Source of the DNA: an uncultured bacterium
GTDB lineage: Bacteria; Verrucomicrobiota; Kiritimatiellia; CAIKKV01; CAITUY01
Reading direction: 5' to 3'
Assembly: GCA_903895695.1 (NCBI GenBank)
Contig: CAITUY010000215.1
Coordinates: 1 to 64,000 of the forward strand
DNA: 64,000 bases
Positions 1-10,265 of this stretch are shown here, piece by piece (the stretch's first letter is position 1; each line of letters starts with the position of its first letter). The notes below the pieces were generated by a model. That model was not told the origin of the DNA. It saw only the letters and a program-made list of their open reading frames with translations, and searched no databases. The position numbers and the translations under genes are program-made.

Positions 1-3000
1 GTGCTCGCATCGAAAAACGCGCTGTCCAGCCGGTCGGTCAGCATTAGGTCGTACGCCGTTGCCGTCCCGTTATTGCTGACCGTCAGGCTGACTGTTACCG
101 CGTCGCCTGCATCCACCCGGTTCGTGTTGAAGGTCTTGTGCAACCAGATGCGCGGCTCGACATTCGTTGTCACCACCGTGCCCGACAGATTTGTCGGCCC
201 GCCCGCAAATGTCACCGTCGCCCTATTCGTATGCGTCGTCTGCTGGCCCGGCAGTCCCACGTTGGTGTTCGTATCCAGCACCACCGCGTCCACATACACC
301 ACGATCGCGTTGTCGTTCGTGACGTTGTTCCCCGTCACCACCGTGTTGCCCGCGAAGAGCAGCGTCACCGCCTCCCCGTTCGTCGAGCCGCCTGTCACCG
401 TCGGCGGTAGCGGCAGCGTGCCCGTGAACCCATTCGTCGCCACCCGGCTCGTCACGTATTTCAGGCCGCGCGGGATCACGTCCGTCACCGTCAGGTTCGT
501 GATCGTGCTCTCCGGCATCGTCACCGTCAGCCCGTATGTCACCACTTCCCCGATCTGTACATTCTGCCCCGTCGAATCCGTCACATTCGTCTCGCTCGTC
601 CCTGCCAACACTTTCGCGATCGTCATGTTCGTGACACTGAGTCCGCTCTGCGTGGTGTCGTTGGTCCAGCGGTAGATGCGGTCCGGCATGCCGCCCGGTT
701 GCGTCCCGTCAATGCAATCACTGGTGGTGATCCGTGCGATATTCGTCCAAGCCAGCCCCGGCGGGACCGTATCGGCAATACGAATTGTGAACACGTTGGT
801 GACGGTCTGGCCCGGCGCGAGTGGCACACCGCTTCCCGAGGCCAACTGATACTGCAAGCCGCCGCTGACCGCACTGGTGGACCACGTCCAGCCGCCAGGT
901 ACAACCAAGTTCGAGAATGACCCGAACTCATAGGCCGTGTTCGTCAGCGTATCGACCACCACAATGTCATAGGCGTTCGCCGAAGCATCCGCCCGGTTCG
1001 TAACGATCAGCGTGTTGGTCACCGTGTCCCCCGCGTCAACATGGCGGGGCCACACCGTTTTCAAGAGCTGGGGACTCGGTTCTGCGATCGTGTAAGGCGT
1101 TGCGTACGCGGTATGGCTCAATCCGCCATTCGCGACGAGAACGCCGTTGGATGCCGTCGTGCGAAAACTGCCGAGCCCATTATTGGTGGCTTGATCGAGA
1201 ACCACGAACTCCAGGTATAGGTCGAAATAATCGCTGCCCCCGATGCCGTCAGGCGAGTTGGTAAACGAGGGGATCGAAAACGAAACGTTGGCCCCCGATC
1301 CGCCCGCATCCAAAGACGAGGCGGGCGTGGGATCGGGATCGACGATCTGCAACCCCTGCGGAAGGTTGGTCGCAATGGCGGGCCCGTTTGAGGGAATACT
1401 AAACGCGTATCCATACCCCGGATAACTCAGGGCCGGATCCGGATTCGAACCGACCCAGTCGAGCCCCACGGGAACCAGATCGGTGATGGTCAGGTTCGTC
1501 ACGACCCCGCGCGGAATACTCACGCGAATCTGATAAACGACCCGTTCGCCTATCGTCAGGTCAGGATCCATCGTGTTGCTCTGACTGGTCTTGAACAGGA
1601 GCTTGTCGACAGCCGTGACGTTCATGGACACGAACCCAACCGTGCTGATGGCGGCGTAGTTGTCCAGGTTGGTGCCGACACCCTCGCTTCCATTGCGGAC
1701 CTCGCTCCCGGTCCCTGGAATCGATTGATAGGTAACTCCCGCCGTGTTCTCAATGCGCGAGCCGAGCACTTGGTTCAAGACGCGAGTCTTGAACGTCACC
1801 ACAACCGTCGCCCCGGTGCCCAGCGCGGCCAACGCCGGGTTATTGGCGGCGGTAACGGTGATCGTGTTGCCGGCGATCACCCCCGCGTCGTTCGTCACGC
1901 CCGGGACGTCAAACGTCAAGCCGGCGGGAAGCGTATCCGAGAACACTACATCGTAGGCCGTCGTCGAACTGAGCGCCGTATGCGAGATGATACTCGTGAA
2001 CGTGATCACGTCGCCGGCCTGTACCGCATTGGTGCCGACGCTCGACAACTTAAGCACCTGGAGTTGCGGCTCGACGATATCGACCGTGGCAACGGCGACC
2101 GGCGGAGCACTGGTGACGCCGGTCACGTCGAACAGCGCCACCGCCCGGTTCGTCGCAGCCACCGCATCGTGGTTGATGTCGGCGTTACGGACCGTCGCCG
2201 GGATGTCCACGCTGAACCGGGAGGGATTGGCCGTCAGCAGGGCCGGCTGGAGGGTGAAGACACCGGTTCCGGTCGAGGCATCGAAGACGGCCCCCGTGAC
2301 GCTGCCCCCAAAACTGTACGCCGTCGGCGAACCGAAGGCCAGGTTGGTGGGAAAATCCTCTATGACCGCGGCATTGGAGAACGTCGCGCCAAAGAACATG
2401 GCGTCCAGGTGATAGATCACCGGCTCGCCTATCCGGACCGTCCGCGACGGGCCGCCCGCCCCCACCGCCTCACCCGCGTAGCGCACGGTCTTCGCGAGCG
2501 TATAGCCGACGCCGTAGGTTTCGTCCTGGTCGAAACTGTAAAAGTGACCGTTCGTCACCGGCCCCAACGCGACTCCCTGCATCGTGCTGACCAGCGGCGG
2601 CCGGCCGAAAACGTTGGTGGGCGTATACCCCGTGATGTTGGCGTTGCCGGTGTCGCCCACGACCTCGCCCAGGATGTAGAGAGGACCTGCGCCCGCAATG
2701 CCCTGGGCCGTGAAGACGAACATCGCCGCATCATTCAAGGGATTCAACACCACGCCCGGCATATCAATGAGCACGTTTGTGGCATTCGCCACTTCCACAG
2801 TCACCGCCCCCGAGCCGGACTGGACCAGCGTATTGGTCAGGAAGGCGAGGTTCGTCCAGCCCGAGCCGAACTCCAGCCGCACGAACAAATTGGAGGCATT
2901 GCCGACTTCGCCGTTGTTCACGATCGTGACGGTAACCGTCGTGGCCTGCCCGTCGGCGACGAACAGGTTATTGGGCTGGATGTCGATGTCCGCGTTGGGC

Positions 3001-6000
3001 TGCTCAGGCAGGGCCGTGGCCGGCACCGTCCGGCTCCCGGTGCCGCCGCACAGACTGCTGAATGAGACGGTGGACGACGACGAGACCGGCAGCGTAGGCG
3101 GCGGCTCAGGATCGTGAAAATCGATGTCGGTCGGGTCGGCTGATGCGTCGAGCCGCGAACCGGTGCCGTCGAGCGTGAACACGAGCGAGAAGCCGTCCCC
3201 GGTGCCCAGGTCAAGGTTGGTCAGGCCATCGCCGGCATTATCCACGCCATCGGTGGCGCCGCTCGCGGTGGTCCGCAGATCCACGACAGCCACGCTGCCT
3301 GACGGCGATCCGCCTAGCGACAGGGCCAGGTCGCTGCCGTTGAACGCCCCCGAAATCGAGGCGCGCCGGAAGACATAACCCGGAGGCGCCACGTTGGTGA
3401 TGACAATACCCGTGGCCGTAGCGCCCGTGTTCAAGACGGCCACGGTCAGCGTGCCGCCGCCCGGGGTCAGGGTCATGCTGCCCTGCGCGCCGGCGGCCAG
3501 GGACGGTGTTGACCGCGACGTTTGCGTCGTCGTGTTCGTGAGGAACCGGAACGAGTCGTCGCACCCGTAGGCGAGCTCGACCGAATTGGCAAGGCTGTCG
3601 TCACAGGTGTTGACCGTGCCGGTCACGGTCAGGACGATCGGGCCTTCACTGGTGGCGAAGGGTGCGACACCGTCGCCGCCGGCCCGCGCCATGAGCGTGG
3701 CGTTGCTCCAAATCAGCACGTTGCCGACGATCGCATCCGGCGCCGGTGACGCGCCCTGGTAGGTGAAACCAGCCGGCAGCGTGTCCTGCAGGCGCATGGC
3801 CGGCACGGCAACGGAATCGGGGTTGTGGGCGATCGTGATGGTGTACGTGTTCGCGCTGCCCCGATCCAGCACCGAACGCGCAGCCGTCTTCGTCAGGAGC
3901 AGGCTCGGCGGCTTGACCGTCAGGACGCTGGAGGACGGCACGGTCTGGTGCGGGGTGCCACACGCGTCCGTGTACTCGGAATAAGCCAGGAACGGATTAC
4001 CGCCGGAGGCCACCATCGAGCCAATGTTCACCTGGTAGGTGATCGCGATGTCGTCATTCGGCAGAAGCCGGGACAGGCGGGGGATCTGCGAGTCCGTCCA
4101 GACCAAGGGGTCGCCGGCCGTGCCTTGCCCGTCGGGATCGGGGACCGCGTTGGTGACACCCCCGTTCACCGACACGCGGGCGCTGCCGCTCGCGTAGGTG
4201 ATGCCCGCGGGCAGTTCCTCCTTGGCGCGCCCGTTATACACGGTCGCCAGGCTGCCGTTGCGGATACCCAAGGTCAGCGTCATCGGGGCGCACAGGTTGC
4301 CCGAATTCGGCAGCGTCGTGCGTGCGACGATGGAGCCCAAGCCCGGCTGGAAGGTGGCGGTATTCTGGGCCGTCACCTGGCACGGGGCGCCAAGGCAGCC
4401 GTGGCTCGCGAAGAACGTGACGGACGGCGTCTGGCACGAGGACACGTAGTTCGTGACCACGATATCCAATTCGCCGCCCGGCGGCAGGTCGTCCGCGGCC
4501 CCGTCGCCGTCGGCATCGACCAGTCCGCCGCCGCCGGCGCCGGACTGGAAGCTCCAGACAACGGACGTGGATGTCACGCTCGTCTCGGGCACGCTGGCGC
4601 CGCCGTACGTGACGTTCGTCGGAAGGCCCATGACCCCTGTGACGTTGTAGGCGGTGCCGCCGCCCGTGTTGATCATGTGCAACCGCACCACGAATTGCGT
4701 GTCGGTGAGGAAGGTGACCGACGGCTGCATGTCCGCCACCAGATAACCGCGCGGGTAGACCGAGGGAACGGAATTCGTGGCCGAGACGGCCGTGTTCAAC
4801 GGCGGGTCCGTCCGCTGGTCGCACCGGGCGTTATAGAGGACGCGAGCCGCCTGCTTCTCGGCGTTCGGCGCCGTGCATGAGGCCCGCAATTTGTAGCAAA
4901 TTGAACCGGCGCCGTTCGCATCCAGGTCCCCGATCATCCAGACGAGCTGCGTGCGGGTCACGACCGGATCGAACCCGTTCGTGGGGCTGCCGCCGGCCAA
5001 CATATTCGTGAACGTGGTACTGCCCGGCTCATAGACGAAGACGGAATTTCCATCGCCGTCGGCGTCCAGGTCGAGCACGACGCTGACGTCGTAAGCGGCA
5101 AACGTCCCGTTGCTGCCTGTCGCCAGGCCCGGGCTCGTCAAGGAGGTCAAGTCGATGCGGCCGTTCACGATTCCACACGCCTCGGCTTGATAGACAGGGT
5201 CGAGATCGACGGCCAGCGCGCTGCTGCCGACGTTCCAGTTCACGGTCGCCATAGCGCTGCCGCAGGACGGGACATTCAAATAGGAAATGTCGGCCGCCTG
5301 GCCGGGCTCAAACCGCACCACTTGCCACTGGACGGCCAGGCCCTGGGTGACCGTGGCCAGATTGGAAAAGACACTGGCGTTCAAGCCGCTGAGGTCAACC
5401 GTCAGGTTCGACATTGTCGCGTAGTTGACCGTCACGTACGAGGTCACGTTGGACCCGTTCACGGTCACGACCACCGTGCTCGTGCTCGCAAGATTCCCGA
5501 CGCCGCTCGCGTCTGTGTGGAAAACCAGGCCGCTCCAATCCGGCAGTGTCCCCGCGAAGTTGGTGAATGTGTGGGTCACGGTCACGGGCTGGCACACCTC
5601 GGCAAGCGCCGTCGAAACCGTCTTGGCGCTCGCGAAGTAACAGGTACCCGAGCCGCCCGGCGACGACGAGCAGCCGTCGCCCCAGGTCATGATGGTCTGA
5701 TAGGCCAGCCCACTGCCGGCAACGCTGCGTGGGCAGCCCTGGCAGTCCGTGTAGTCGCTGGCCGTGATACGATTGAAGACTTGGCCTACCGGGCCGCCGC
5801 ACGGGGTGCCGATGGCCATGTCGAAACGCTGTGTGCAGATGCCGCTGCCCGTCAACGAGAAGCCGGACCAGACGATCGAGTTGCTTCGCACCACGCCGCC
5901 GCCGCTGATGTTGATGGGCGTGAGATTCGTGCTGACGGGATAGGAGTCGGTGATATCGATGCGCTCTGTGCCCACAAAATTGGAATACGTCAGCAGGACG

Positions 6001-7916
6001 GTCACCGGGAAACTGCCCGCAGAGCCCGAGACGTACGCCGGCACAATCTTCACGATCGAGGCGCCGGGAAAGGCAGTCGCCTGGGCGAGTCCTCTCACCA
6101 CCGGAAGCGTGTATGGATTGTTGCACGCATCGCGGTAGCTGAATTCAAAGAAGAAAGGCTGTATGGCGGCCGATAGCGGGCATTGGCCGCCCGGCCTTAG
6201 CGTGACCGCAACGTTCGTCACGGCCCCGGGCGGCAGATCGCCCACATGGATAAGCCCATTCGAGTCGACCGATGGGCCGGTCAGCGTCCAGCCGTCAGGA
6301 ATCGTGTTGCTGACGACCGTATCATAGGCCGTGCACACCATGGGGCCGACGCCGTTCGATACCGTGAGCACCAAGTTGGTGCCCGCGCAATACGGCACGG
6401 GAATCGTACCGGAGGACGCGAGGGATGCATCAATCTTGGGAGACCGGTCGAGCAGATCAATCCCGGCGACCACCGTGAGCCCCTCGTGTGCCGTATCCTG
6501 GCAGGCCGCATTAGTCGTGCAGCCCCACCGGGCGTCCGCCTTGCTGTAGAGCCCATCACACGACACGACGCGGGCGGTGATCACGAGCGACACCGAGGCG
6601 CCGGCGGGCATGTTCGTGAGCGCCGGCACGACACTCTCGTCCCAGACGGCCACCGTGTTCGTCGCCGTGGCGTTTGTGGAAGCGGGCGGCAGGCCGAATG
6701 ACACGAAATTCAGGCCGCTGCCCAAGGTCTCAGTGATTGCCGCATGGGGGGCATTGCCGTAGCCGGCGTTGTTAACGGTGATCGTCCAGGAAACCAGATC
6801 GCCGACCCCTGCAGACTGGGTCAGGGGCGTCTCGGTAACGGTGAGGGCGCCGGGGTTCACGGTGACATAAACCGAGGCCTGCGCCGCATCGGGTGTTCCA
6901 GGCGGGTCCTCGAACGAAGCCCTTGAGAAGAACTGCGCACCGACGGCTCCGCATGCGACGGCCACCTGGTAGACGATCTGCACGCTGCCGCCCGCCTGCA
7001 GGCCGGTCGGGATGATGCCCGCCCCCGGATCCGGCGTGGTTTGATTGGCCCAATCCGCGGCGGTATCCGTATCCTGGTTGGCCGGGTCACGCGCCAAAGA
7101 ATGCCCCGGCGCCACTGTGGGAACGGTCGGGGCCAGTGTCGCGGTGCCGTAGGAGACCGCGTCGACCACCTTGGCACTGCCATCCAGCAATGCAATGCCG
7201 TCGCCGAACAGGTTCAAACCGCTCCCGAGTTTGCCCCCGGCAACCTGGAACAGTTGGCCGGTATATGACGGGTACATGGCGCGAAAAAAGTCGTTGGAGG
7301 CCGCCACGATCACGAATTCGTTCGGGCCGATCGACATCGGCGGCAGCGCGCTAATCTTGCCGGGCAGCACATCGCGAAGACTCCAGTCGCTGAACGTGAT
7401 CGTCGCGGCAGTCGGATTGAAGAGTTCGATCCATTGGTACGGATCCACATCCGAAGTGGCGTTCGTGGGGTTGTAGAACACCTCGGTGATCAGGATGTGC
7501 CCGACCGAGCTGGTCGAGGCCACGGAACGAAGATCCCACACCAGGTTGGTTCCGCCGAGAATCGTTGCCGGGTCGGCGGCATTGGAGGTCACGGTTGAGC
7601 CCGGCAGCGTGATGACGGTCTGTCCCGGAATGTAGGTGTAGCTCGTGGAAGGGAGCGTATTGGTCACCATCAGGTGCGCCAGGGCGTCGCCGCCGCTGAC
7701 GATGCGATTGGTCAGCACCAACGTATCGCAAAGGGAAATGTTCGCGGGGGCGGTGAGTGTCACGTTGGTCCCGGCGTGAAGAACCGGGGCGAGCAGACCC
7801 GCGCACAAGAACAAAGGCAACAGCCTCAGTCTGTCTACGACCTTCGGAACGCCCTTCGATACCAGCGCCGCATGAGGTGTTCCCTCCGCCGCGAAAATTC
7901 CGCGAATCCCCCGCAT
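1..7916 (-). CDS. Giant secreted lamin-tail + DUF11 repeat protein (3' end outside window)
   Basis: One minus-strand frame stays open from the ATG at 7916 to the left edge, at least 2,638 residues, with no stop in the window. The start is chosen for a GGAG nine bases upstream; an in-frame ATG at 7931 is the alternative. The N-terminus has a basic stretch and a hydrophobic core (RLRLLPLFLCAGLLAPVLHA), a likely signal peptide. About residues 48-138 are DUF11-like; about 139-250 look like a lamin-tail domain (ILITEVFYNPTN, then YQWIELFNPT). The rest is a long run of DUF11-type Ig-like repeats with recurring phrases such as VTDVIPRGLKYVTS and TAYDVVFSDTLPAGLTF. Such proteins are usually large surface or secreted adhesin-like polymers; a role in attachment is inference. 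The promoter is at 8104-8132. Sure of the coding frame and family, not of the function. Confidence 0.88.
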   Translation of the reverse strand, partial: MRGIRGIFAAEGTPHAALVSKGVPKVVDRLRLLPLFLCAGLLAPVLHAGTNVTLTAPANISLCDTLVLTNRIVSGGDALAHLMVTNTLPSTSYTYIPGQTVITLPGSTVTSNAADPATILGGTNLVWDLRSVASTSSVGHILITEVFYNPTNATSDVDPYQWIELFNPTAATITFSDWSLRDVLPGKISALPPMSIGPNEFVIVAASNDFFRAMYPSYTGQLFQVAGGKLGSGLNLFGDGIALLDGSAKVVDAVSYGTATLAPTVPTVAPGHSLARDPANQDTDTAADWANQTTPDPGAGIIPTGLQAGGSVQIVYQVAVACGAVGAQFFSRASFEDPPGTPDAAQASVYVTVNPGALTVTETPLTQSAGVGDLVSWTITVNNAGYGNAPHAAITETLGSGLNFVSFGLPPASTNATATNTVAVWDESVVPALTNMPAGASVSLVITARVVSCDGLYSKADARWGCTTNAACQDTAHEGLTVVAGIDLLDRSPKIDASLASSGTIPVPYCAGTNLVLTVSNGVGPMVCTAYDTVVSNTIPDGWTLTGPSVDSNGLIHVGDLPPGAVTNVAVTLRPGGQCPLSAAIQPFFFEFSYRDACNNPYTLPVVRGLAQATAFPGASIVKIVPAYVSGSAGSFPVTVLLTYSNFVGTERIDITDSYPVSTNLTPINISGGGVVRSNSIVWSGFSLTGSGICTQRFDMAIGTPCGGPVGQVFNRITASDYTDCQGCPRSVAGSGLAYQTIMTWGDGCSSSPGGSGTCYFASAKTVSTALAEVCQPVTVTHTFTNFAGTLPDWSGLVFHTDASGVGNLASTSTVVVTVNGSNVTSYVTVNYATMSNLTVDLSGLNASVFSNLATVTQGLAVQWQVVRFEPGQAADISYLNVPSCGSAMATVNWNVGSSALAVDLDPVYQAEACGIVNGRIDLTSLTSPGLATGSNGTFAAYDVSVVLDLDADGDGNSVFVYEPGSTTFTNMLAGGSPTNGFDPVVTRTQLVWMIGDLDANGAGSICYKLRASCTAPNAEKQAARVLYNARCDQRTDPPLNTAVSATNSVPSVYPRGYLVADMQPSVTFLTDTQFVVRLHMINTGGGTAYNVTGVMGLPTNVTYGGASVPETSVTSTSVVWSFQSGAGGGGLVDADGDGAADDLPPGGELDIVVTNYVSSCQTPSVTFFASHGCLGAPCQVTAQNTATFQPGLGSIVARTTLPNSGNLCAPMTLTLGIRNGSLATVYNGRAKEELPAGITYASGSARVSVNGGVTNAVPDPDGQGTAGDPLVWTDSQIPRLSRLLPNDDIAITYQVNIGSMVASGGNPFLAYSEYTDACGTPHQTVPSSSVLTVKPPSLLLTKTAARSVLDRGSANTYTITIAHNPDSVAVPAMRLQDTLPAGFTYQGASPAPDAIVGNVLIWSNATLMARAGGDGVAPFATSEGPIVLTVTGTVNTCDDSLANSVELAYGCDDSFRFLTNTTTQTSRSTPSLAAGAQGSMTLTPGGGTLTVAVLNTGATATGIVITNVAPPGYVFRRASISGAFNGSDLALSLGGSPSGSVAVVDLRTTASGATDGVDNAGDGLTNLDLGTGDGFSLVFTLDGTGSRLDASADPTDIDFHDPEPPPTLPVSSSSTVSFSSLCGGTGSRTVPATALPEQPNADIDIQPNNLFVADGQATTVTVTIVNNGEVGNASNLFVRLEFGSGWTNLAFLTNTLVQSGSGAVTVEVANATNVLIDMPGVVLNPLNDAAMFVFTAQGIAGAGPLYILGEVVGDTGNANITGYTPTNVFGRPPLVSTMQGVALGPVTNGHFYSFDQDETYGVGYTLAKTVRYAGEAVGAGGPSRTVRIGEPVIYHLDAMFFGATFSNAAVIEDFPTNLAFGSPTAYSFGGSVTGAVFDASTGTGVFTLQPALLTANPSRFSVDIPATVRNADINHDAVAATNRAVALFDVTGVTSAPPVAVATVDIVEPQLQVLKLSSVGTNAVQAGDVITFTSIISHTALSSTTAYDVVFSDTLPAGLTFDVPGVTNDAGVIAGNTITVTAANNPALAALGTGATVVVTFKTRVLNQVLGSRIENTAGVTYQSIPGTGSEVRNGSEGVGTNLDNYAAISTVGFVSMNVTAVDKLLFKTSQSNTMDPDLTIGERVVYQIRVSIPRGVVTNLTITDLVPVGLDWVGSNPDPALSYPGYGYAFSIPSNGPAIATNLPQGLQIVDPDPTPASSLDAGGSGANVSFSIPSFTNSPDGIGGSDYFDLYLEFVVLDQATNNGLGSFRTTASNGVLVANGGLSHTAYATPYTIAEPSPQLLKTVWPRHVDAGDTVTNTLIVTNRADASANAYDIVVVDTLTNTAYEFGSFSNLVVPGGWTWSTSAVSGGLQYQLASGSGVPLAPGQTVTNVFTIRIADTVPPGLAWTNIARITTSDCIDGTQPGGMPDRIYRWTNDTTQSGLSVTNMTIAKVLAGTSETNVTDSTGQNVQIGEVVTYGLTVTMPESTITNLTVTDVIPRGLKYVTSRVATNGFTGTLPLPPTVTGGSTNGEAVTLLFAGNTVVTGNNVTNDNAIVVYVDAVVLDTNTNVGLPGQQTTHTNRATVTFAGGPTNLSGTVVTTNVEPRIWLHKTFNTNRVDAGDAVTVSLTVSNNGTATAYDLMLTDRLDSAFFDAS

Positions 7917-8103
7917 AAAGTGCCGCTCCATGGAATGGGCTTGGGGAAGACGACCTGTCGCAATGGAATAGGGATCCCAGCGGGCATGGTGGTGTTCCGC
8001 AAGTTGAGCAAAAAAATCCAGTCAGTTTCCCTCGGACCGCGAAGTGCCTTTGCTCGTAGCAAAGCCCCCTCCCCGCCGTCCGCCCCCCTTCAATCAGATG
8101 ACG

Positions 8104-8132
8104 CATATACAGAGTAACCAAAGACGTGTCAA
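8104..8132 (-). promoter_or_regulatory. Sigma70-like promoter for the giant lamin-tail/DUF11 gene
   Basis: On the minus strand TTGACA (8127-8132) is followed after exactly 17 bases by TATATG (8104-8109). The -35 box is a perfect consensus match. Transcription would start near 8097, giving a leader of about 180 bases before the ATG at 7916. No riboswitch fold is recognised in the leader. The rest of the 295-base divergent spacer (7917-8211) holds no gene I can support. Confidence 0.6.
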
Positions 8133-8211
8133 AGAATACTCTGCTTTTCCCGCATGAGATTATCGTGAGGAACCCGGCAAGGTTGGCGGGCGACCCTGGA
8201 GGTGATATTCT

Positions 8212-9207
8212 ATGGGTTCAAGGGAGATCCAGAGTATGGCGCGACGGACGATATGGGGTGGTCTGGCGATCGCGGCGGCGGTCGGCTTTACCGCGGCCGC
8301 ACAGACCAAGGGGCCGCATCTGGCCTGTGAACAACCCGTCTACGACTACGGGGTATGCGACAACAAAAAGGACGTGGAACACACGTTCGTGCTGCGGAAC
8401 ACAGGCGCCCTGCCCTTGATCGTCAGCGAGGTTCGCGCCGGGTGCGGGTGTACAACGGTTGCGCTGAACACCAATACCATCCCGCCGGGCGGGATCGCCG
8501 ACCTCACCGCGAAGTTGACCCTGCGCGGTATCGTAGGCGCCAAGCGGGCCAGCATCACCGTGCACTCCAATGACCCGCAGGCTCCGATCTGGACCTGCTG
8601 CCTCACCGGCACGGCGGTGACGGAACTGGACATCGCGCCAGCCCAGGTCACGGCGGCCGCCACCGCAGGCAGCCCTGCCATCGAGCAACGCGTGGCTATC
8701 GTCAACCGGACCGACACCCCCCTGCACATCACGGGCGTGGAGGCGGCGGGCTTCTTTACGGCAGAGGTGGCGACCAACACGGACGGCAAGGCCTACACCG
8801 TGACCGTGCGCGTGGCGGCCGGGCTGGAGCCGCCCGGGGCAAACGGGGTGCTCGTGCTCACCACCGATCACCCGGGCTATCGGCGGCTTGAGGTGCCGGT
8901 CTCGGTCACCGTGCAGACCCCGATCGCCGCCCTGCCCCCGCTGGTGATGCTCAACCGCGACACCAGCGGGAACGCGGAAGCCAGGTACGTCATGGTGCGC
9001 TCGACCAGGGAAGTGCCCTTCGCGGTAACTTCCATCGAGGCCGACCCGGCCAGCCTGCCCGTCAACGTCCAAAGCGTCAAACCCATCTGGACGCGCCTGC
9101 GAGTCGGCCCCGTTGCCACGGCCGGGCTGACTGGTGGCGTCATACGGGTACATACCGACCTGCCGGCCATGCCCGAAATCGATATTCCGGTACGAATCGA
9201 ACCGTAA
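8212..9207 (+). CDS. Exported DUF1573-family protein
   Basis: 331 residues. The start at 8212 follows a near-perfect ribosome site (GGAGGTGA, six bases before the ATG), which decides it over the inner ATG at 8236. After a signal-peptide-like segment (GLAIAAAVGFTAAA) comes a DUF1573 domain at about residues 35-135, with the hallmark pattern of an Ig-like fold: HTFVLRNTGALPLIV, GCGCTTV and IPPGG. Further Ig-like strands follow to the end. The family is common in Bacteroidota and PVC bacteria and is thought to be periplasmic or surface-exposed; its function is unknown. The aldo/keto reductase gene starts 14 bases downstream, so the two may be co-transcribed. Confidence 0.85.
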   Translation: MGSREIQSMARRTIWGGLAIAAAVGFTAAAQTKGPHLACEQPVYDYGVCDNKKDVEHTFVLRNTGALPLIVSEVRAGCGCTTVALNTNTIPPGGIADLTAKLTLRGIVGAKRASITVHSNDPQAPIWTCCLTGTAVTELDIAPAQVTAAATAGSPAIEQRVAIVNRTDTPLHITGVEAAGFFTAEVATNTDGKAYTVTVRVAAGLEPPGANGVLVLTTDHPGYRRLEVPVSVTVQTPIAALPPLVMLNRDTSGNAEARYVMVRSTREVPFAVTSIEADPASLPVNVQSVKPIWTRLRVGPVATAGLTGGVIRVHTDLPAMPEIDIPVRIEP

Positions 9208-9221
9208 GAGGAAACAACGTC

Positions 9222-10265
9222 ATGGACACGACACGATTGGGACGCACGGAGTTACGGGTGACCCGCACCGGATTCGGTGTGCTGCCGCTTCAGCGGACCG
9301 AGAGGACCGAAGCGACACGCATCCTGCGCCGGGCCTACGATGCCGGGATCACGTTCTTCGACACGGCGCGCGCCTATACCGACAGCGAGAGCAAAATCGG
9401 CGCCGCGCTGTCGGACGTGCGGGACCGGGTCGTCATCGCCACCAAGACCGGGGCCACGAGCCGCGAGCGCGCCATGCAGGACGTCGAGGTGAGCCTCAAG
9501 GAACTACGCACGGATTACATCGACATTCTTCAGCTTCACAATCCGGCGCCCCTGCCGCTGCCCGACGATCCGCAGTCCTCCTATGCCGCGCTCCGGGAGC
9601 TCAAGCAGCAGGGGAAGATACGGTTCATCGGCCTCACCAGCCACGGCCTCGACCGTGCTCACTCGGCCCTGGCATCCGGGCTCTACGACACCCTCCAGTT
9701 CCCGTTGAATTACCTGTCATCGCCGGCGGAGATCGAACTGACCGACCGGTGTCGCGAACGGGACGTCGGGCTCATTGCCATGAAGCCGCTCTCAGGCGGG
9801 CTGCTCACCGACGCCAGGTCCGTCTTCGCATTCCTGCGGCAGTTCTCGAATGTCGTCCCGATCTGGGGCCTCCAGCATAGGCGGGAGCTCGAGGAACTGC
9901 TGGCATTGGACGCGAATCCGCCGGCGCTCGACGACGCGGTTCGTGCGCGAATTGAGCATGACCGGCAGGAGTTGTCTTGCGATTTCTGCCGGGCCTGCGG
10001 CTACTGCCTGCCCTGTCCCGCGGAGATTCCGATCCCCATGGCCGCGCGCATGCCGCTGCTGCTCCGCCGTATGCCGTACCAGCAGTTCATGACCGCCGAA
10101 TGGACCGAGAAGATGGGCCGCATCCGCGACTGCCACGAATGCGGCCATTGCGCCAAGCATTGCCCCTATGGATTGGATGCCCGCGTCCTCCTGCGCAAGG
10201 CGCTGGCCGATTATGAGGATTTTTGCGCCGCCGAATTCACGCGCGCCAACGCCCGTGGGGATTGA
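9222..10265 (+). CDS. Aldo/keto reductase with C-terminal Fe-S domain
   Basis: 347 residues. The N-terminal TIM barrel keeps the aldo/keto reductase tetrad: D47 and Y52 (FFDTARAY), K75 (ATKTG) and H106 (LQLHNP). A GLTSHG motif follows near 137. The C-terminal tail (253-314) is cysteine-rich: five cysteines spaced CxxCxxCxxCxxC at 253-265 and a ferredoxin-like CxxCxxCxxxCP at 304-315, so at least one and perhaps two 4Fe-4S clusters are likely. Proteins of this fused type are annotated as NADP-dependent oxidoreductases of unknown substrate, and the clusters suggest electron transfer. The start has GAGG upstream. Cytoplasmic, as no signal peptide is seen. Confidence 0.9.
   Translation: MDTTRLGRTELRVTRTGFGVLPLQRTERTEATRILRRAYDAGITFFDTARAYTDSESKIGAALSDVRDRVVIATKTGATSRERAMQDVEVSLKELRTDYIDILQLHNPAPLPLPDDPQSSYAALRELKQQGKIRFIGLTSHGLDRAHSALASGLYDTLQFPLNYLSSPAEIELTDRCRERDVGLIAMKPLSGGLLTDARSVFAFLRQFSNVVPIWGLQHRRELEELLALDANPPALDDAVRARIEHDRQELSCDFCRACGYCLPCPAEIPIPMAARMPLLLRRMPYQQFMTAEWTEKMGRIRDCHECGHCAKHCPYGLDARVLLRKALADYEDFCAAEFTRANARGD

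Noticed and set aside
1725..3065. Long plus-strand frame of 446 codons, Arg/His-rich
   Set aside because: It is antisense to the lamin-tail/DUF11 gene. Its arginine and histidine richness is what GC-rich antisense reading gives; it has no domain and no ribosome site. The same holds for the plus frames at 3825-4880 and 5187-6176.
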